From Lentisphaerota bacterium (lineage in GTDB: Bacteria; Verrucomicrobiota; Lentisphaeria; Victivallales; Victivallaceae): a stretch of DNA of 64,000 nt. The stretch is from positions 1 through 64,000 of the forward strand of contig SUVS01000004.1 in assembly GCA_015061885.1 (NCBI GenBank). The letters run 5' to 3'. The position numbers were made by a program, and so were the translations under genes. A model generated the notes under the pieces. The model made no database searches. It was not told the DNA's origin and was given only the letters and a program-made list of their open reading frames with translations. This document shows, in pieces, positions 18,212-27,692 of this stretch (its first letter is position 1; each line of letters begins with the position of its first letter).

Positions 18212-19038
18212 TAACGGACGGCTGGAAGTCCGGAGGTATTGTCATGACGGAAAAATGCTCCGTAATATGCTCCGGAACCATGTTTAACTTTCCGGGGAAA
18301 TGCCTCTTTGTTCCAGAACTCCACATGCCAGTCAGCATGCAGGGCATTGCTGCCCTGATGGCGGAATCCCAAATCTTCTTCGGTTGTTTCCCAGTGGATC
18401 GAATAGGTTGCATCGGTAGAAATTTCAGAAATAACCATCAATGCATGAGGAAAGTTGCACTGCGATATATTGACCGGGGCGGGAAATCCGTTCACTTTTT
18501 TCCCGGAACCCTGGGTAATGTAGTAATTTTGGACATAACGGTAGCCGTATGTACCGCCGGCATACGGTTCAGCCGAAGGACACATAAATTTACTGGTGTG
18601 TGTCTGTTTGCCGGTTTTGTGACTGTATCCGCCGATACATATCTGACCGGTATCGGATTTATTGCCATCCACCGGCAGATAAATGCCCAGACAGCCGCCG
18701 TTATATTCCGCATTACCCCAGAGCGGATTGGCTGGTTTATTATCAAACGAAGAGGCTGTATTAAAACAAAAGAAGCCCTCGTTATCATTTTGATACATGC
18801 CGTAAGCCACTCCCAGTTGTTTCAGGTTGCTGATGCAGGAAGCCTGCCGACCGCGTTCGCGGGCCGCCGAAAGTGCGGGCAGAAGCATTGCCGCCAGAAT
18901 CGCGATGATAGCAATGACCACCAGAAGTTCGATCAAAGTAAAGCCGAAGCCCATGGGCTTCCTGTGGGGACTCCCACAGGAAATAATTCTTTCGTCGTGT
19001 CGCATTTTTTCTCTCCTTGACATTTTATGATAAAACAT
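18208..19038 (-). CDS. Prepilin-type N-terminal cleavage/methylation domain protein (DUF1559-like)
   Basis: [33 protein letters not shown]. Confidence 0.85.
   Translation of the reverse strand: MFYHKMSRREKMRHDERIISCGSPHRKPMGFGFTLIELLVVIAIIAILAAMLLPALSAARERGRQASCISNLKQLGVAYGMYQNDNEGFFCFNTASSFDNKPANPLWGNAEYNGGCLGIYLPVDGNKSDTGQICIGGYSHKTGKQTHTSKFMCPSAEPYAGGTYGYRYVQNYYITQGSGKKVNGFPAPVNISQCNFPHALMVISEISTDATYSIHWETTEEDLGFRHQGSNALHADWHVEFWNKEAFPRKVKHGSGAYYGAFFRHDNTSGLPAVRY
18962..18985. other. Perfect 10-bp hairpin at the 5' end of the prepilin ORF
   Basis: ttcctgtggg-gact-cccacaggaa. Confidence 0.6.
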
Positions 19039-19251
19039 TTGTGGGATAATATATAAAAAACCTTTGATGGTACAATGTACATGAAAACTTCATTGTCTGC
19101 AACCTTTTAAACAAGTTTTTCTCTCAAAAAAACATGGCAAGGTCAGGACATAAATCAACAATACACCGAAAAAAACATCATCAACCGGCAAATACAGCCC
19201 GCAAATGCGGGGGGATACATGTGATATGGTTGTGCGATAGAAGTGGGAATT

Positions 19252-19290
19252 TTTGAGAGGCTTTGAGAAAGTTTGAGAAGTATTGGGAGT
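19252..19290 (+). repeat. Degenerate 10-bp phased array (NNTTGAGANN)
   Basis: ttttgagagg ctttgagaaa gtttgagaag tattgggagt, preceded by gcgatagaagtgggaa. Confidence 0.5.
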
Positions 19291-19467
19291 ATAGCCGGTA
19301 AGCACACACTATCGCCAGCGAATGCGGCGGAGGGGGGCAAAAAATAAAATTTATTATTACAGCTGCTATCGCCATTGATCGACTCTTTTACGAGGCAACA
19401 GGAAATATTGTGATTTTTTTGCAATCAAATATTGAAAAATACAATAGCCATGCTATTTTATAGAGTT

Positions 19468-19543
19468 GCCCCGGTAGCTCAGAGGATAGAGCAGCTGCCT
19501 TCTAAGCAGTTGGTCACAGGTTCGATTCCTGTCCGGGGTACCA
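19468..19543 (+). tRNA. tRNA-Arg (anticodon UCU), CCA encoded
   Basis: Cloverleaf: GCCCCGG acceptor, GCTC/GAGC D-stem, GCTGC-CTTCTAA-GCAGT anticodon arm, ACAGG-TTCGATT-CCTGT T-arm. Confidence 0.95.
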
Positions 19544-19569
19544 AAATAAACTTGCGTTTCTTTTGTTAC

Positions 19570-19595
19570 TCCCATACCTCCCATATTTTCCCATA
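19570..19595 (-). repeat. TATGGGA array (three units, period 9-10 bp) on the minus strand
   Basis: tcccatacctcccatattttcccata. Confidence 0.6.
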
Positions 19596-19630
19596 AAAAA
19601 ACTCCGGCTTTTTCCACCGGAGTTTTTTTG
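19595..19630. terminator. Bidirectional terminator
   Basis: aaaaaactccggctttttccaccggagttttttt. Confidence 0.8.
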
Positions 19631-19640
19631 TCTGTCTGAT

Positions 19641-22600
19641 TTACTTTTCGTTTTTCATGTAATCAGGTTTTTCGAGCTTGAATACCTTATATTTCACATA
19701 TTCACGCATTCTCTGACATGCCGCGTACAATGCCGGGGTGAAGATGATCCCCACCACTGTTGCCAGCAACATACCTGAAAATGTGGTTATCCCGATCGCC
19801 TGACGGCTGGCTGCCCCCGCACCACTGGCGATCACCAGCGGGAACACCCCGAAAAGGAAGCTCCAGGCGGTCATCAGCACTGCCCGGTAACGCAAGTTGC
19901 CGCCCCGCATTGCTGCTTCAATGATCGGTACGCCGCTTTCGCGTTCCTGTTTGGAAAATTCCACCATCAGAATTGCGTTCTTGGCGGTCAACCCGATGAG
20001 CATGACCATCCCCAGCTGGGCGTAGATACTCATGGTTTCGCCGGTGATCCACAATCCGAGCAATGCCCCCAGACTGGCGAATGCTACCGACATCATTACC
20101 GGCACGGGAATACTCCACGATTCATACTGGGCAACCAGGAAGAGATAGGCAAAGATGATCGCCAGCATCATGAGTTTGCCCAGCTGACCTTCGTTTTCTT
20201 TTTCCTGAAAACTCATGCCCGTCCATTCCACATGGTAGTTATCGGGCATCTTGATTTCTTCGATGATCTTGATAAGGTCGCCGGTGGAGGTTCCGGGTTT
20301 GCCCTGTACGTTCATTTCCGCCGAAGTGAGCTTGTTGAAACGCTGGATGCGGCGCGGACCTACCATAAAGCTGAATTCCCCGATGGAACTTAACGGAACC
20401 ATTTCGCCGTAAGTGTTTCGCAACTGAACATTCTTTATGTCGTCAATAGTTGAGCGGTTGTCTTTACTGCTCTGGATCTTGACATAAAAACTGTTGCCGA
20501 GGATGTTGAAGTCGTTGACATAGAAACTTGCCAGCTGACTTTGCAAGGTCGAATAAATCGTTTTGGCAGTCAAGCCGAGCGTTTCGGCTTTTTCGCGGTC
20601 AATATGCAAATACAACTGCGGTGTGTTGGCATCGTAAGTGGTAATGGCATAAAGCGTTTTGGGGTTGGCGGAGATCTTGCCGGCTACATCCATAGCGTTG
20701 TTGAAAAGGTTTTTCGGCTGGATCTCGCCTTCGCCGGAGAGCATGAAGGTAGCCCCGCCGGTGGCACCCAGACCCATGATCGCCGGCGGTGTAAAGCAGA
20801 GGATATTTGCCGAAGCCACTGTGCGGGCCACACCCTGAATTTTCATATTCATCTGGGCAAGCTGCTTATCGGGAGTTTTGCGTTTGTCCCAATGATCAAG
20901 GTCAACAATGGCAATACCGCCGTTTTCGGTTCTGCCGGAAAGAATACTGAACCCGGAAGCGATCAGCACACTGCGTACACCATCGACTTTAAGCACCTTG
21001 TCGCGGAATTCAAACAATGCCTGTTCGGTACGGGCAAGTGTTGCCCCCGGCGGCAGTTCGATATTCACAAGGATCGCCCCTTTATCTTCGGTGGGCAGGA
21101 AGCTGCTCAAAAGCTGTTTGTTGACCAGCCAGATACCGCCCAGCACAATGCCGAAGATGATAAAAGTCAGCAATGCACGGCAAACCAGCAGTTTTACTCC
21201 GAAGAGATATATACTGCGGGAGCCATCGAGTATAAAGTTGATCGGAGCATAAAATTTAGCCGGTTTTTCTGCCGGAGGACGCAGGAGCAAAGCACAAAGT
21301 GCCGGACTCAAGGTCATAGCCACAATGGTTGAGAAGCAAAGCGATATACACATCGTTACCGCAAACTGCATGTAGATAGTACCTACCATACCGCCGTAGA
21401 ACGCCAGCGGAGCGTAACACGCTACCGTAACCAGCGTGGTGGCGATGATCGCTCCGGTGATCTGCTGCATACTCTTTAAGGCGGCATCTTTGGCGGAGAG
21501 TTTTTCACGCACCATAAGTGCCTGACAGTTTTCCACTACCACGATAGCGTCGTCGCACAAACTGCCTACCACCAGGATCAAACCGAACATGGTAAGTACA
21601 TTGATACTGTAACCCAATGCCAGCATCACGGGGAAGGTCGCCATCAATGATACCGGGATCGCCAGCGACGGGATCAATGTCGCCCGCCAATCCTGCAAAA
21701 ATACCCAGGTAATGACCACCACCAGCAAGAGCGCAACTACCAGCGTGGTAACGATTTCTTTCAGCGAGATTACAATAAATTCGGTCGGGTCATACGCTGT
21801 AGTGTAGCTCACACCCTGCGGAAAACGCTTGGAAAGGCGTTCGAGTTCGGCTTTAACATCTTCCACAGTGCGGAGTGCGTTGGCGTCGCTGGAACGGTAG
21901 ATCATCATCCCCACTGCTTCGCCGTTGTTGTACCAGCCTTTACCGGCATAATCTTTGGCACCGAGTTCAACTTTGGCAATATCCTTCAGGCGGATAAGAT
22001 TTCCGTTGCCATCGTTGCGGACAATGATATTGCTGAACTCTTCGGCGGTTTTCAAACGGCCCTGCACATTGAGTTTGTATTCAATGTAATCGCTGGAGTT
22101 TTCCGAACCGATGGTACCGGCGGCGGCCTGAATGTTCTGCGACTGCACTGCCGCAACGATTTCATCGGTGGAAACGCTCAAACCCGCCATGCGGATCGGA
22201 TCGAGCCATATACGCATACTGAACACCTGGGCGGACATGACTTCAGCCGCCGCCACCCCGTCAATACGCGAAATGGGGTCTTTAATGGTGGTGTTCACAT
22301 AGTTGTTGAGTTCAATGACCGACATTTTACTTTTGTCGGTGGTAAATACAAACACCGCCAGCATGTCGCTGGTACGCTTATCTACATTCACCCCCACGCG
22401 TTTCACATCATCGGGCAGTTTGGGTTCGGCACGCTTGAGTGCGTTCTGCACATTGACCATTGCCATATCCTGATCGGTACCGCTTTTGAAAGTTACCGAG
22501 CAGCTGTAATTACCCAGATTATCGCAAGTGCTGGAAAAGTACAAAAGATCATCCACCCCGTTGAGTTCATCTTCAATTGGAATAGCCACGGTATCTGCCA

Positions 22601-22772
22601 CCACTCCGGCACTGGCACCGGCATAGTTGGTCGTTACCGAAATCTGCGGCGGAGCGATTTCAGGATATTCTGCAATCGGCAGTTGGGTTACCGCCATGAT
22701 ACCCATAAGCACAAATATAATGCTTATGACCATGGCAAAACGCGGTCGTTCAATAAATATCTTGGAAAACAT
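19641..22772 (-). CDS. RND efflux transporter, AcrB/MexB (HAE1) family
   Basis: 1043 aa; MFSKIFIERPRFAMVISIIFVLMGIMAVTQLPIAEYPEIAPPQISVTTNYAGASA. Confidence 0.93.
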   Translation of the reverse strand: MFSKIFIERPRFAMVISIIFVLMGIMAVTQLPIAEYPEIAPPQISVTTNYAGASAGVVADTVAIPIEDELNGVDDLLYFSSTCDNLGNYSCSVTFKSGTDQDMAMVNVQNALKRAEPKLPDDVKRVGVNVDKRTSDMLAVFVFTTDKSKMSVIELNNYVNTTIKDPISRIDGVAAAEVMSAQVFSMRIWLDPIRMAGLSVSTDEIVAAVQSQNIQAAAGTIGSENSSDYIEYKLNVQGRLKTAEEFSNIIVRNDGNGNLIRLKDIAKVELGAKDYAGKGWYNNGEAVGMMIYRSSDANALRTVEDVKAELERLSKRFPQGVSYTTAYDPTEFIVISLKEIVTTLVVALLLVVVITWVFLQDWRATLIPSLAIPVSLMATFPVMLALGYSINVLTMFGLILVVGSLCDDAIVVVENCQALMVREKLSAKDAALKSMQQITGAIIATTLVTVACYAPLAFYGGMVGTIYMQFAVTMCISLCFSTIVAMTLSPALCALLLRPPAEKPAKFYAPINFILDGSRSIYLFGVKLLVCRALLTFIIFGIVLGGIWLVNKQLLSSFLPTEDKGAILVNIELPPGATLARTEQALFEFRDKVLKVDGVRSVLIASGFSILSGRTENGGIAIVDLDHWDKRKTPDKQLAQMNMKIQGVARTVASANILCFTPPAIMGLGATGGATFMLSGEGEIQPKNLFNNAMDVAGKISANPKTLYAITTYDANTPQLYLHIDREKAETLGLTAKTIYSTLQSQLASFYVNDFNILGNSFYVKIQSSKDNRSTIDDIKNVQLRNTYGEMVPLSSIGEFSFMVGPRRIQRFNKLTSAEMNVQGKPGTSTGDLIKIIEEIKMPDNYHVEWTGMSFQEKENEGQLGKLMMLAIIFAYLFLVAQYESWSIPVPVMMSVAFASLGALLGLWITGETMSIYAQLGMVMLIGLTAKNAILMVEFSKQERESGVPIIEAAMRGGNLRYRAVLMTAWSFLFGVFPLVIASGAGAASRQAIGITTFSGMLLATVVGIIFTPALYAACQRMREYVKYKVFKLEKPDYMKNEK

Positions 22773-22793
22773 CTTGCTTGGCTCCTCAAAACA

Positions 22794-23876
22794 TTATTTG
22801 GCAATTTCCACTGTCGCACCGGGGCGGACTTTGTGGGTGCCGTCAACAATGATCGTTTCGCCGATGTTCAGACCTTTTTCCACGATCACATATTTGCCGC
22901 GGGTGTTGCCGACTGTTACATTGCGGCGGCTGACTTTGTTATCTTTGTCAAGCACATAAACATAAGAAGCATTATTGTCGTACATCACAGCCGAAGGGGT
23001 GATCGCCGGACAGTTTCTGGCAATTTCGCGATCCATAAGAACCGAAACGGTGGAGCCTGGAATGAGTTTCTGCAATTTGTTGGGGAATTCAGCATAAATC
23101 TGAATGGTATCGGTGCGGCGGTTGGCGGCATTATCCACAAACGCCACTTTGCCGATTTCTTCAAAAGTGCTGTCGTCAGCCAGTTTCAGGGCTATCCGGG
23201 CTTCTTTTTTCAGAGCATCAAGCGTGCCGAACATTTGCAGAAAGTCGCGGTTGCTCATGGCAAACTGCACCCGTATGGGGCTGACCTGATTGATGGTGGC
23301 AAGTACGCCGGCAGAGGGGGTTATGTAGTTGCCTTCGGTATAATTAGTTACGCCGATGACTCCGTCCATGGGGGCGGTGATCACGGTATTATCCAAATCG
23401 TCTTTGGCGGTGATAAGGGCCGCTTCGGCAGCGAGCAAACTGGATTTGTAGGCTTCCAGGCTGCTCAAAGTGTTTTCCAGCGAGTCTTTACTGGCGGCAT
23501 TTTTGCCGTAAAGACTGTTGGCACGGTTGTAGCTGTTCTGGGCGTATTCCAAATGGGCTTTACACTCGGCGATCTTGGCTTCGGCACTTTTAACTGCCGC
23601 TTCGTAGCGGATACGGTCAAAGGTGTAAAGCATCTGACCTTTGCGGACGAAATCGCCGTTTTTAAAACCGACTTTCAGGAGTTCGCCCGATACCCGCGGT
23701 ACCAGCTGAACCACGGCGGGGGCGGATACCAATCCGGCATAACGGCGGTGTTCCACATTGTCTTGAGCGGTAACTTTACCGGCAATTACAATGGGTTTGG
23801 GCATTGCCGGCGGGGCGGCATTTACAGCGGCAGCAAGCGTGGCAGTGCAAGCTGCAATAAGCAGAGTTTTTTTCAT
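22794..23876 (-). CDS. RND efflux periplasmic adaptor subunit (AcrA-like)
   Basis: HlyD/AcrA-type architecture; GELLKVGFKNGDFVRKGQMLYTFD; TAPMDGVIGVTNYTEGNYI. Confidence 0.9.
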   Translation of the reverse strand: MKKTLLIAACTATLAAAVNAAPPAMPKPIVIAGKVTAQDNVEHRRYAGLVSAPAVVQLVPRVSGELLKVGFKNGDFVRKGQMLYTFDRIRYEAAVKSAEAKIAECKAHLEYAQNSYNRANSLYGKNAASKDSLENTLSSLEAYKSSLLAAEAALITAKDDLDNTVITAPMDGVIGVTNYTEGNYITPSAGVLATINQVSPIRVQFAMSNRDFLQMFGTLDALKKEARIALKLADDSTFEEIGKVAFVDNAANRRTDTIQIYAEFPNKLQKLIPGSTVSVLMDREIARNCPAITPSAVMYDNNASYVYVLDKDNKVSRRNVTVGNTRGKYVIVEKGLNIGETIIVDGTHKVRPGATVEIAK

Positions 23877-23906
23877 TTTTGTTTCTCCTAATACAGTATT
23901 ATAGAT

Positions 23907-24371
23907 TTATTTATCGTTTGAATTTTGCAAAAGATTCATTTGTTCCAGCAGATGATCCAATACCCGGGTGAACGCGGTAATATCTTCTTTGCTGACATCT
24001 TTGCAAATGGTCTGCATTACATTATCCACATGTTGTGTATGCTGTTCTTTGAGCTGTAATCCGATGGCGGTGGGTTTCAGGAGTATGGCACGGCGGTCGG
24101 AGGGACTTACTGTGCGTTCCACAATATTTTCCTTTACCAGCACATCTACGGTCTGCGAGATCGCACCCGGTGTAAGGTTCAGCTCATCGGCGATCTCTTT
24201 GAGCATTATACCGTGCGGATGATGGTCGTAGATGACTCCCACCACCCGCAGTTGCGGCAGCGGAAGGCGGTTGGGCAGATCGCACACGGTAACGCCGGAG
24301 CTGCTCAAGCGGTCCGCCAGACGCAGCAGATTACGCCACAGATGTTCACTTTTTATGTTTGCATTATCCAA
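23907..24371 (-). CDS. MarR-family transcriptional regulator
   Basis: LKEIADELNLTPGAISQTVDVLVKENIVERTVSPSDRRAILL wHTH/wing. Confidence 0.9.
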   Translation of the reverse strand: MDNANIKSEHLWRNLLRLADRLSSSGVTVCDLPNRLPLPQLRVVGVIYDHHPHGIMLKEIADELNLTPGAISQTVDVLVKENIVERTVSPSDRRAILLKPTAIGLQLKEQHTQHVDNVMQTICKDVSKEDITAFTRVLDHLLEQMNLLQNSNDK

Positions 24372-24585
24372 AATGATGTACCCTTCAAAAAATTAACTTG
24401 ATAAATAGTTTACTATTTAAAGTAATGCAGGAATGGCTTTTTTGCAAATTTTGCGGTGGTTTATTTTATAAGCAGTGGATTATTTGTATATTTTCCAACT
24501 GAAATATTGCTTTTTGCCATTAAGGGTGTATTTGTATAGGAAATAATGTTTTTTGTACTGAAAAAATATCAGCAGGAGGATTTTT

Positions 24586-27500
24586 ATGCAGCTTGATTTC
24601 AGAATAGATTGGGGCTACCAGTATTTGTATTCCCGGCGTCATTATCACCCGTTTTTTGAATGGGACGGCCATTTGGAATGTCAGAACGGTAAAATCGAAA
24701 AGATGTTCAAACTCGATTATCCGGTGATCTGGTACGGGCCGGGGCACTGTGCCCACGAAACCGAGCTGGAAGGTACATCGTTTGTCAGCCGCACCCGCCG
24801 TGGTATTTCCGGGATCCGGGTCGTGGCTGAAGTTGATGAAAACAGCGTGTTCAAACTGGTCACCAAAAGCGGCACATGGGAGTTTTCGGCACAGCAGATT
24901 ATCGAAGATGGCCGCATCGTTTTTCCGGTCGGCTATAAGTATTTGAACTGCAATGTAATTGTTACCCGTACCGGATATATCTGGTTCCGTCCTGCCGCAA
25001 GAGATAATGAAATCACTTATGAAGCCGCCGAAATCGCTCAAGCCAACAACCTTGAACTGCACGCCTGGGCACGTATGACTTCGGCATGGGTTGCTCCGGG
25101 CGGAAAATTTTCCATGCCGCTGAAAGTCGAAGCCGATGTGCATGATTTTAATGAAACGCTTATCCACATGCAGGCAATGGTGGCTCCGCCGAGCGGTTAT
25201 ACGCCGGAAAATGAACCGCAGTATCATGATGATTTTACCATCAATATCTATCTGGATGGCGAAAAAGTCGGTGCCAAGAGCCACTTTTTCCGTGAACATG
25301 ACGGCTTTATGCAGATACTCGAAGATGTATGGTACCGTATTCCGGCATCTCCGGGCGAACATGTTGTAACCTTTGAAAATACTCATCCGGAGGCTTATTT
25401 GCTTTTCAACCGGTTGATTTTCCGCCGTTGCGGATACGATCATTTGCAGTTGAGTCTGCCGGCGTGGGCGTTGGTCGGCGAAAAAATCATCGGCAGATTT
25501 TTTGCGGTAAAAAATGATACCGTTACACTCGAATACCCCACCGGCAGTCAGACCGTCGAAGCCGTACCCGGCTGGAATGAGTTTGAGTTTACTTTGGATG
25601 CCCCCGGCAGAGATGTTATCGTAAAAGCCAACGGCAAAGCCGGTATCCTGCCCGAAGTTTACGATCTGCCCGGCGAAGAATTCCCGGTAACAGTCGGTTA
25701 CGATATGACCGTTGTGCCGCACGATAACAACGGTTTTATGGATTGGCTGCTTGACTACACCTGGCGTACTCAACTGGGGAATCTGGTAGTCTTCCGCAGT
25801 TTCCTTTACGGCAAAGGCAACCGCAAGTACCGTCCCGCCGATACTGATCTGCTCTATAAATGGGCGGATTTCTGCCGCAAGCATGGTATTTATGTGGAGG
25901 CGGCAACTGACTTTGATGACGGCAAACTTATCAAAGGTGCCGGCGATCACATCCACTCGGTCGGCCGCCACGAATACCCGGGGGCTGTCTATGCCCGCGA
26001 CCCCAAAGAGCCTTATGCTTCAAATGACATGAAAGAAGCCAGCGAAAAGTTTCAGGAATATCTGAAAATCGAAATCGACCGATCTCACAATGCCGGCGGC
26101 AAATGTGCCTTCGGCGATGCTTCCGGAGGGCACCGCTACTGCTATCTGGCTGGAGCTGACTTTATGCGTACTGAAACCATGGTGCCGCACACCATGCATT
26201 TGTGCAGTCAGGCCCGTCCGGCGGCAGAAGCCCTCGGCTCCGGCGAATGGGGCGTACACATTGCCATACACCACCCGATGCAGCCGTTTTACGAAAGCCA
26301 TCTGGGACAGTATTATTTGAGCATCTTCCAGCCGTGGATCATGGGGGCAAATATGATCTACGAAGAAGACAGTCTTTTTGTGCTGTTCAAAGAAGAACGC
26401 CAGTGCTGGGATGACCTGCTGACCAAGGGCAAACGCGATATGACCCGCGATTTCTTCAAGTTTGTAAAGACCCATCCCCGCAGCGGTAAATGTGTGCGTA
26501 ATATTGCTTTCCTTGAAGGCAGATACGCCGCTCCGTTCAACGGGTTTATCTGCGATGTGGAACAGACCCCCGATTACTCCGTGTGGGGGTACTTCGGCAA
26601 CGATGCACCCGAATGGGGCCACAAACAGCCGGAAAAATGCCGTCAGGTATTGGATGTATTGATGCCGGGCGTGAACACCCAGCCGTTACGCCAGAAGTAC
26701 GACAAACGCCGTTTCTTCTTTTCCGGTAACCCCTACGGCGACTTTGACGAAGTGCCGGTGGAAGCAAAAAGTGAATACTTCAACCAGTACAAACTGCTGC
26801 TCAATCTGGGCTGGAACACCGCCATTGCCGAAGATATGGAAAAACTCGCAAACTATGTGAAAAACGGCGGCATCCTTCTGACCGGTATCCCGCAGTTCAG
26901 CACCCATGTCAAGCGTGATTTCCTGCGCGATTTCAATGATCTGGCATTGTGGAACAACGGCGATTTGAGCGAAATAGCCGGTATCAGAGTCAAGGGCAGG
27001 GGCGAAAAGTTCTCCGGTCAGTGGAACTGTGCATGGCGTGAAACGCTGCCGGTGGTGGAACTCTCTGCCGCTCCCAATGATGATGTAAATGAAGATGACA
27101 TGGGCTTTACGGCAGATATTGAACTTGCCGGAGCCGAAGTGGTCATCATTGATGCTTCCACCGCCAAGCCGCTGCTGGTGCGTTACAAGCTCGGTAAAGG
27201 CTGGGTCTATACATTGACCATCTGGGCGTACCCCGGTCATGAAAAATTCCAGCAGTTCAGTGCGGTCGTTACGGCGGCACTTGCTCAAGATGTCCTCGGC
27301 GATTACTTTGTGGAAGATGCTTCCAAAGAGATATTCTGGACGCACTGGCAGGGGGCTGACGACGGTTCTGACGCACTGCTGATGCTGCTCAATACCGACT
27401 GGACAAGCAAAAACAATGTCAAGACCGCCACGATCCACACGCCTGACTGGGCGTTTGAAATCGACATTCCTGAACGCGATATGCGGTTTGTCCGTATTTA

Positions 27501-27672
27501 CGGCGATAAGGCGATCGTATCTGATACATCGCTTTACATCCGCAAAAATGCTGACGGCAGACTTATGGCATACGGTTCAGGCACAGTAACTTGTCTGGTC
27601 TATGCCGGAAGCGAAGTCGAAGAACGCGTTCTGGACTTCGACTGCAATACCGAAATGGAAATAACTCTTTAA
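24586..27672 (+). CDS. Large cytoplasmic protein, putative carbohydrate-active enzyme (TIM-barrel/GATase-like, family not recognised)
   Basis: 1028-aa ORF with RBS; LANYVKNGGILLTGIPQFS resembles the GH42 trimerisation/GATase-like domain; no signal peptide. Confidence 0.55.
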   Translation: MQLDFRIDWGYQYLYSRRHYHPFFEWDGHLECQNGKIEKMFKLDYPVIWYGPGHCAHETELEGTSFVSRTRRGISGIRVVAEVDENSVFKLVTKSGTWEFSAQQIIEDGRIVFPVGYKYLNCNVIVTRTGYIWFRPAARDNEITYEAAEIAQANNLELHAWARMTSAWVAPGGKFSMPLKVEADVHDFNETLIHMQAMVAPPSGYTPENEPQYHDDFTINIYLDGEKVGAKSHFFREHDGFMQILEDVWYRIPASPGEHVVTFENTHPEAYLLFNRLIFRRCGYDHLQLSLPAWALVGEKIIGRFFAVKNDTVTLEYPTGSQTVEAVPGWNEFEFTLDAPGRDVIVKANGKAGILPEVYDLPGEEFPVTVGYDMTVVPHDNNGFMDWLLDYTWRTQLGNLVVFRSFLYGKGNRKYRPADTDLLYKWADFCRKHGIYVEAATDFDDGKLIKGAGDHIHSVGRHEYPGAVYARDPKEPYASNDMKEASEKFQEYLKIEIDRSHNAGGKCAFGDASGGHRYCYLAGADFMRTETMVPHTMHLCSQARPAAEALGSGEWGVHIAIHHPMQPFYESHLGQYYLSIFQPWIMGANMIYEEDSLFVLFKEERQCWDDLLTKGKRDMTRDFFKFVKTHPRSGKCVRNIAFLEGRYAAPFNGFICDVEQTPDYSVWGYFGNDAPEWGHKQPEKCRQVLDVLMPGVNTQPLRQKYDKRRFFFSGNPYGDFDEVPVEAKSEYFNQYKLLLNLGWNTAIAEDMEKLANYVKNGGILLTGIPQFSTHVKRDFLRDFNDLALWNNGDLSEIAGIRVKGRGEKFSGQWNCAWRETLPVVELSAAPNDDVNEDDMGFTADIELAGAEVVIIDASTAKPLLVRYKLGKGWVYTLTIWAYPGHEKFQQFSAVVTAALAQDVLGDYFVEDASKEIFWTHWQGADDGSDALLMLLNTDWTSKNNVKTATIHTPDWAFEIDIPERDMRFVRIYGDKAIVSDTSLYIRKNADGRLMAYGSGTVTCLVYAGSEVEERVLDFDCNTEMEITL

Positions 27673-27692
27673 ACAGTATTGGAACAGATATT

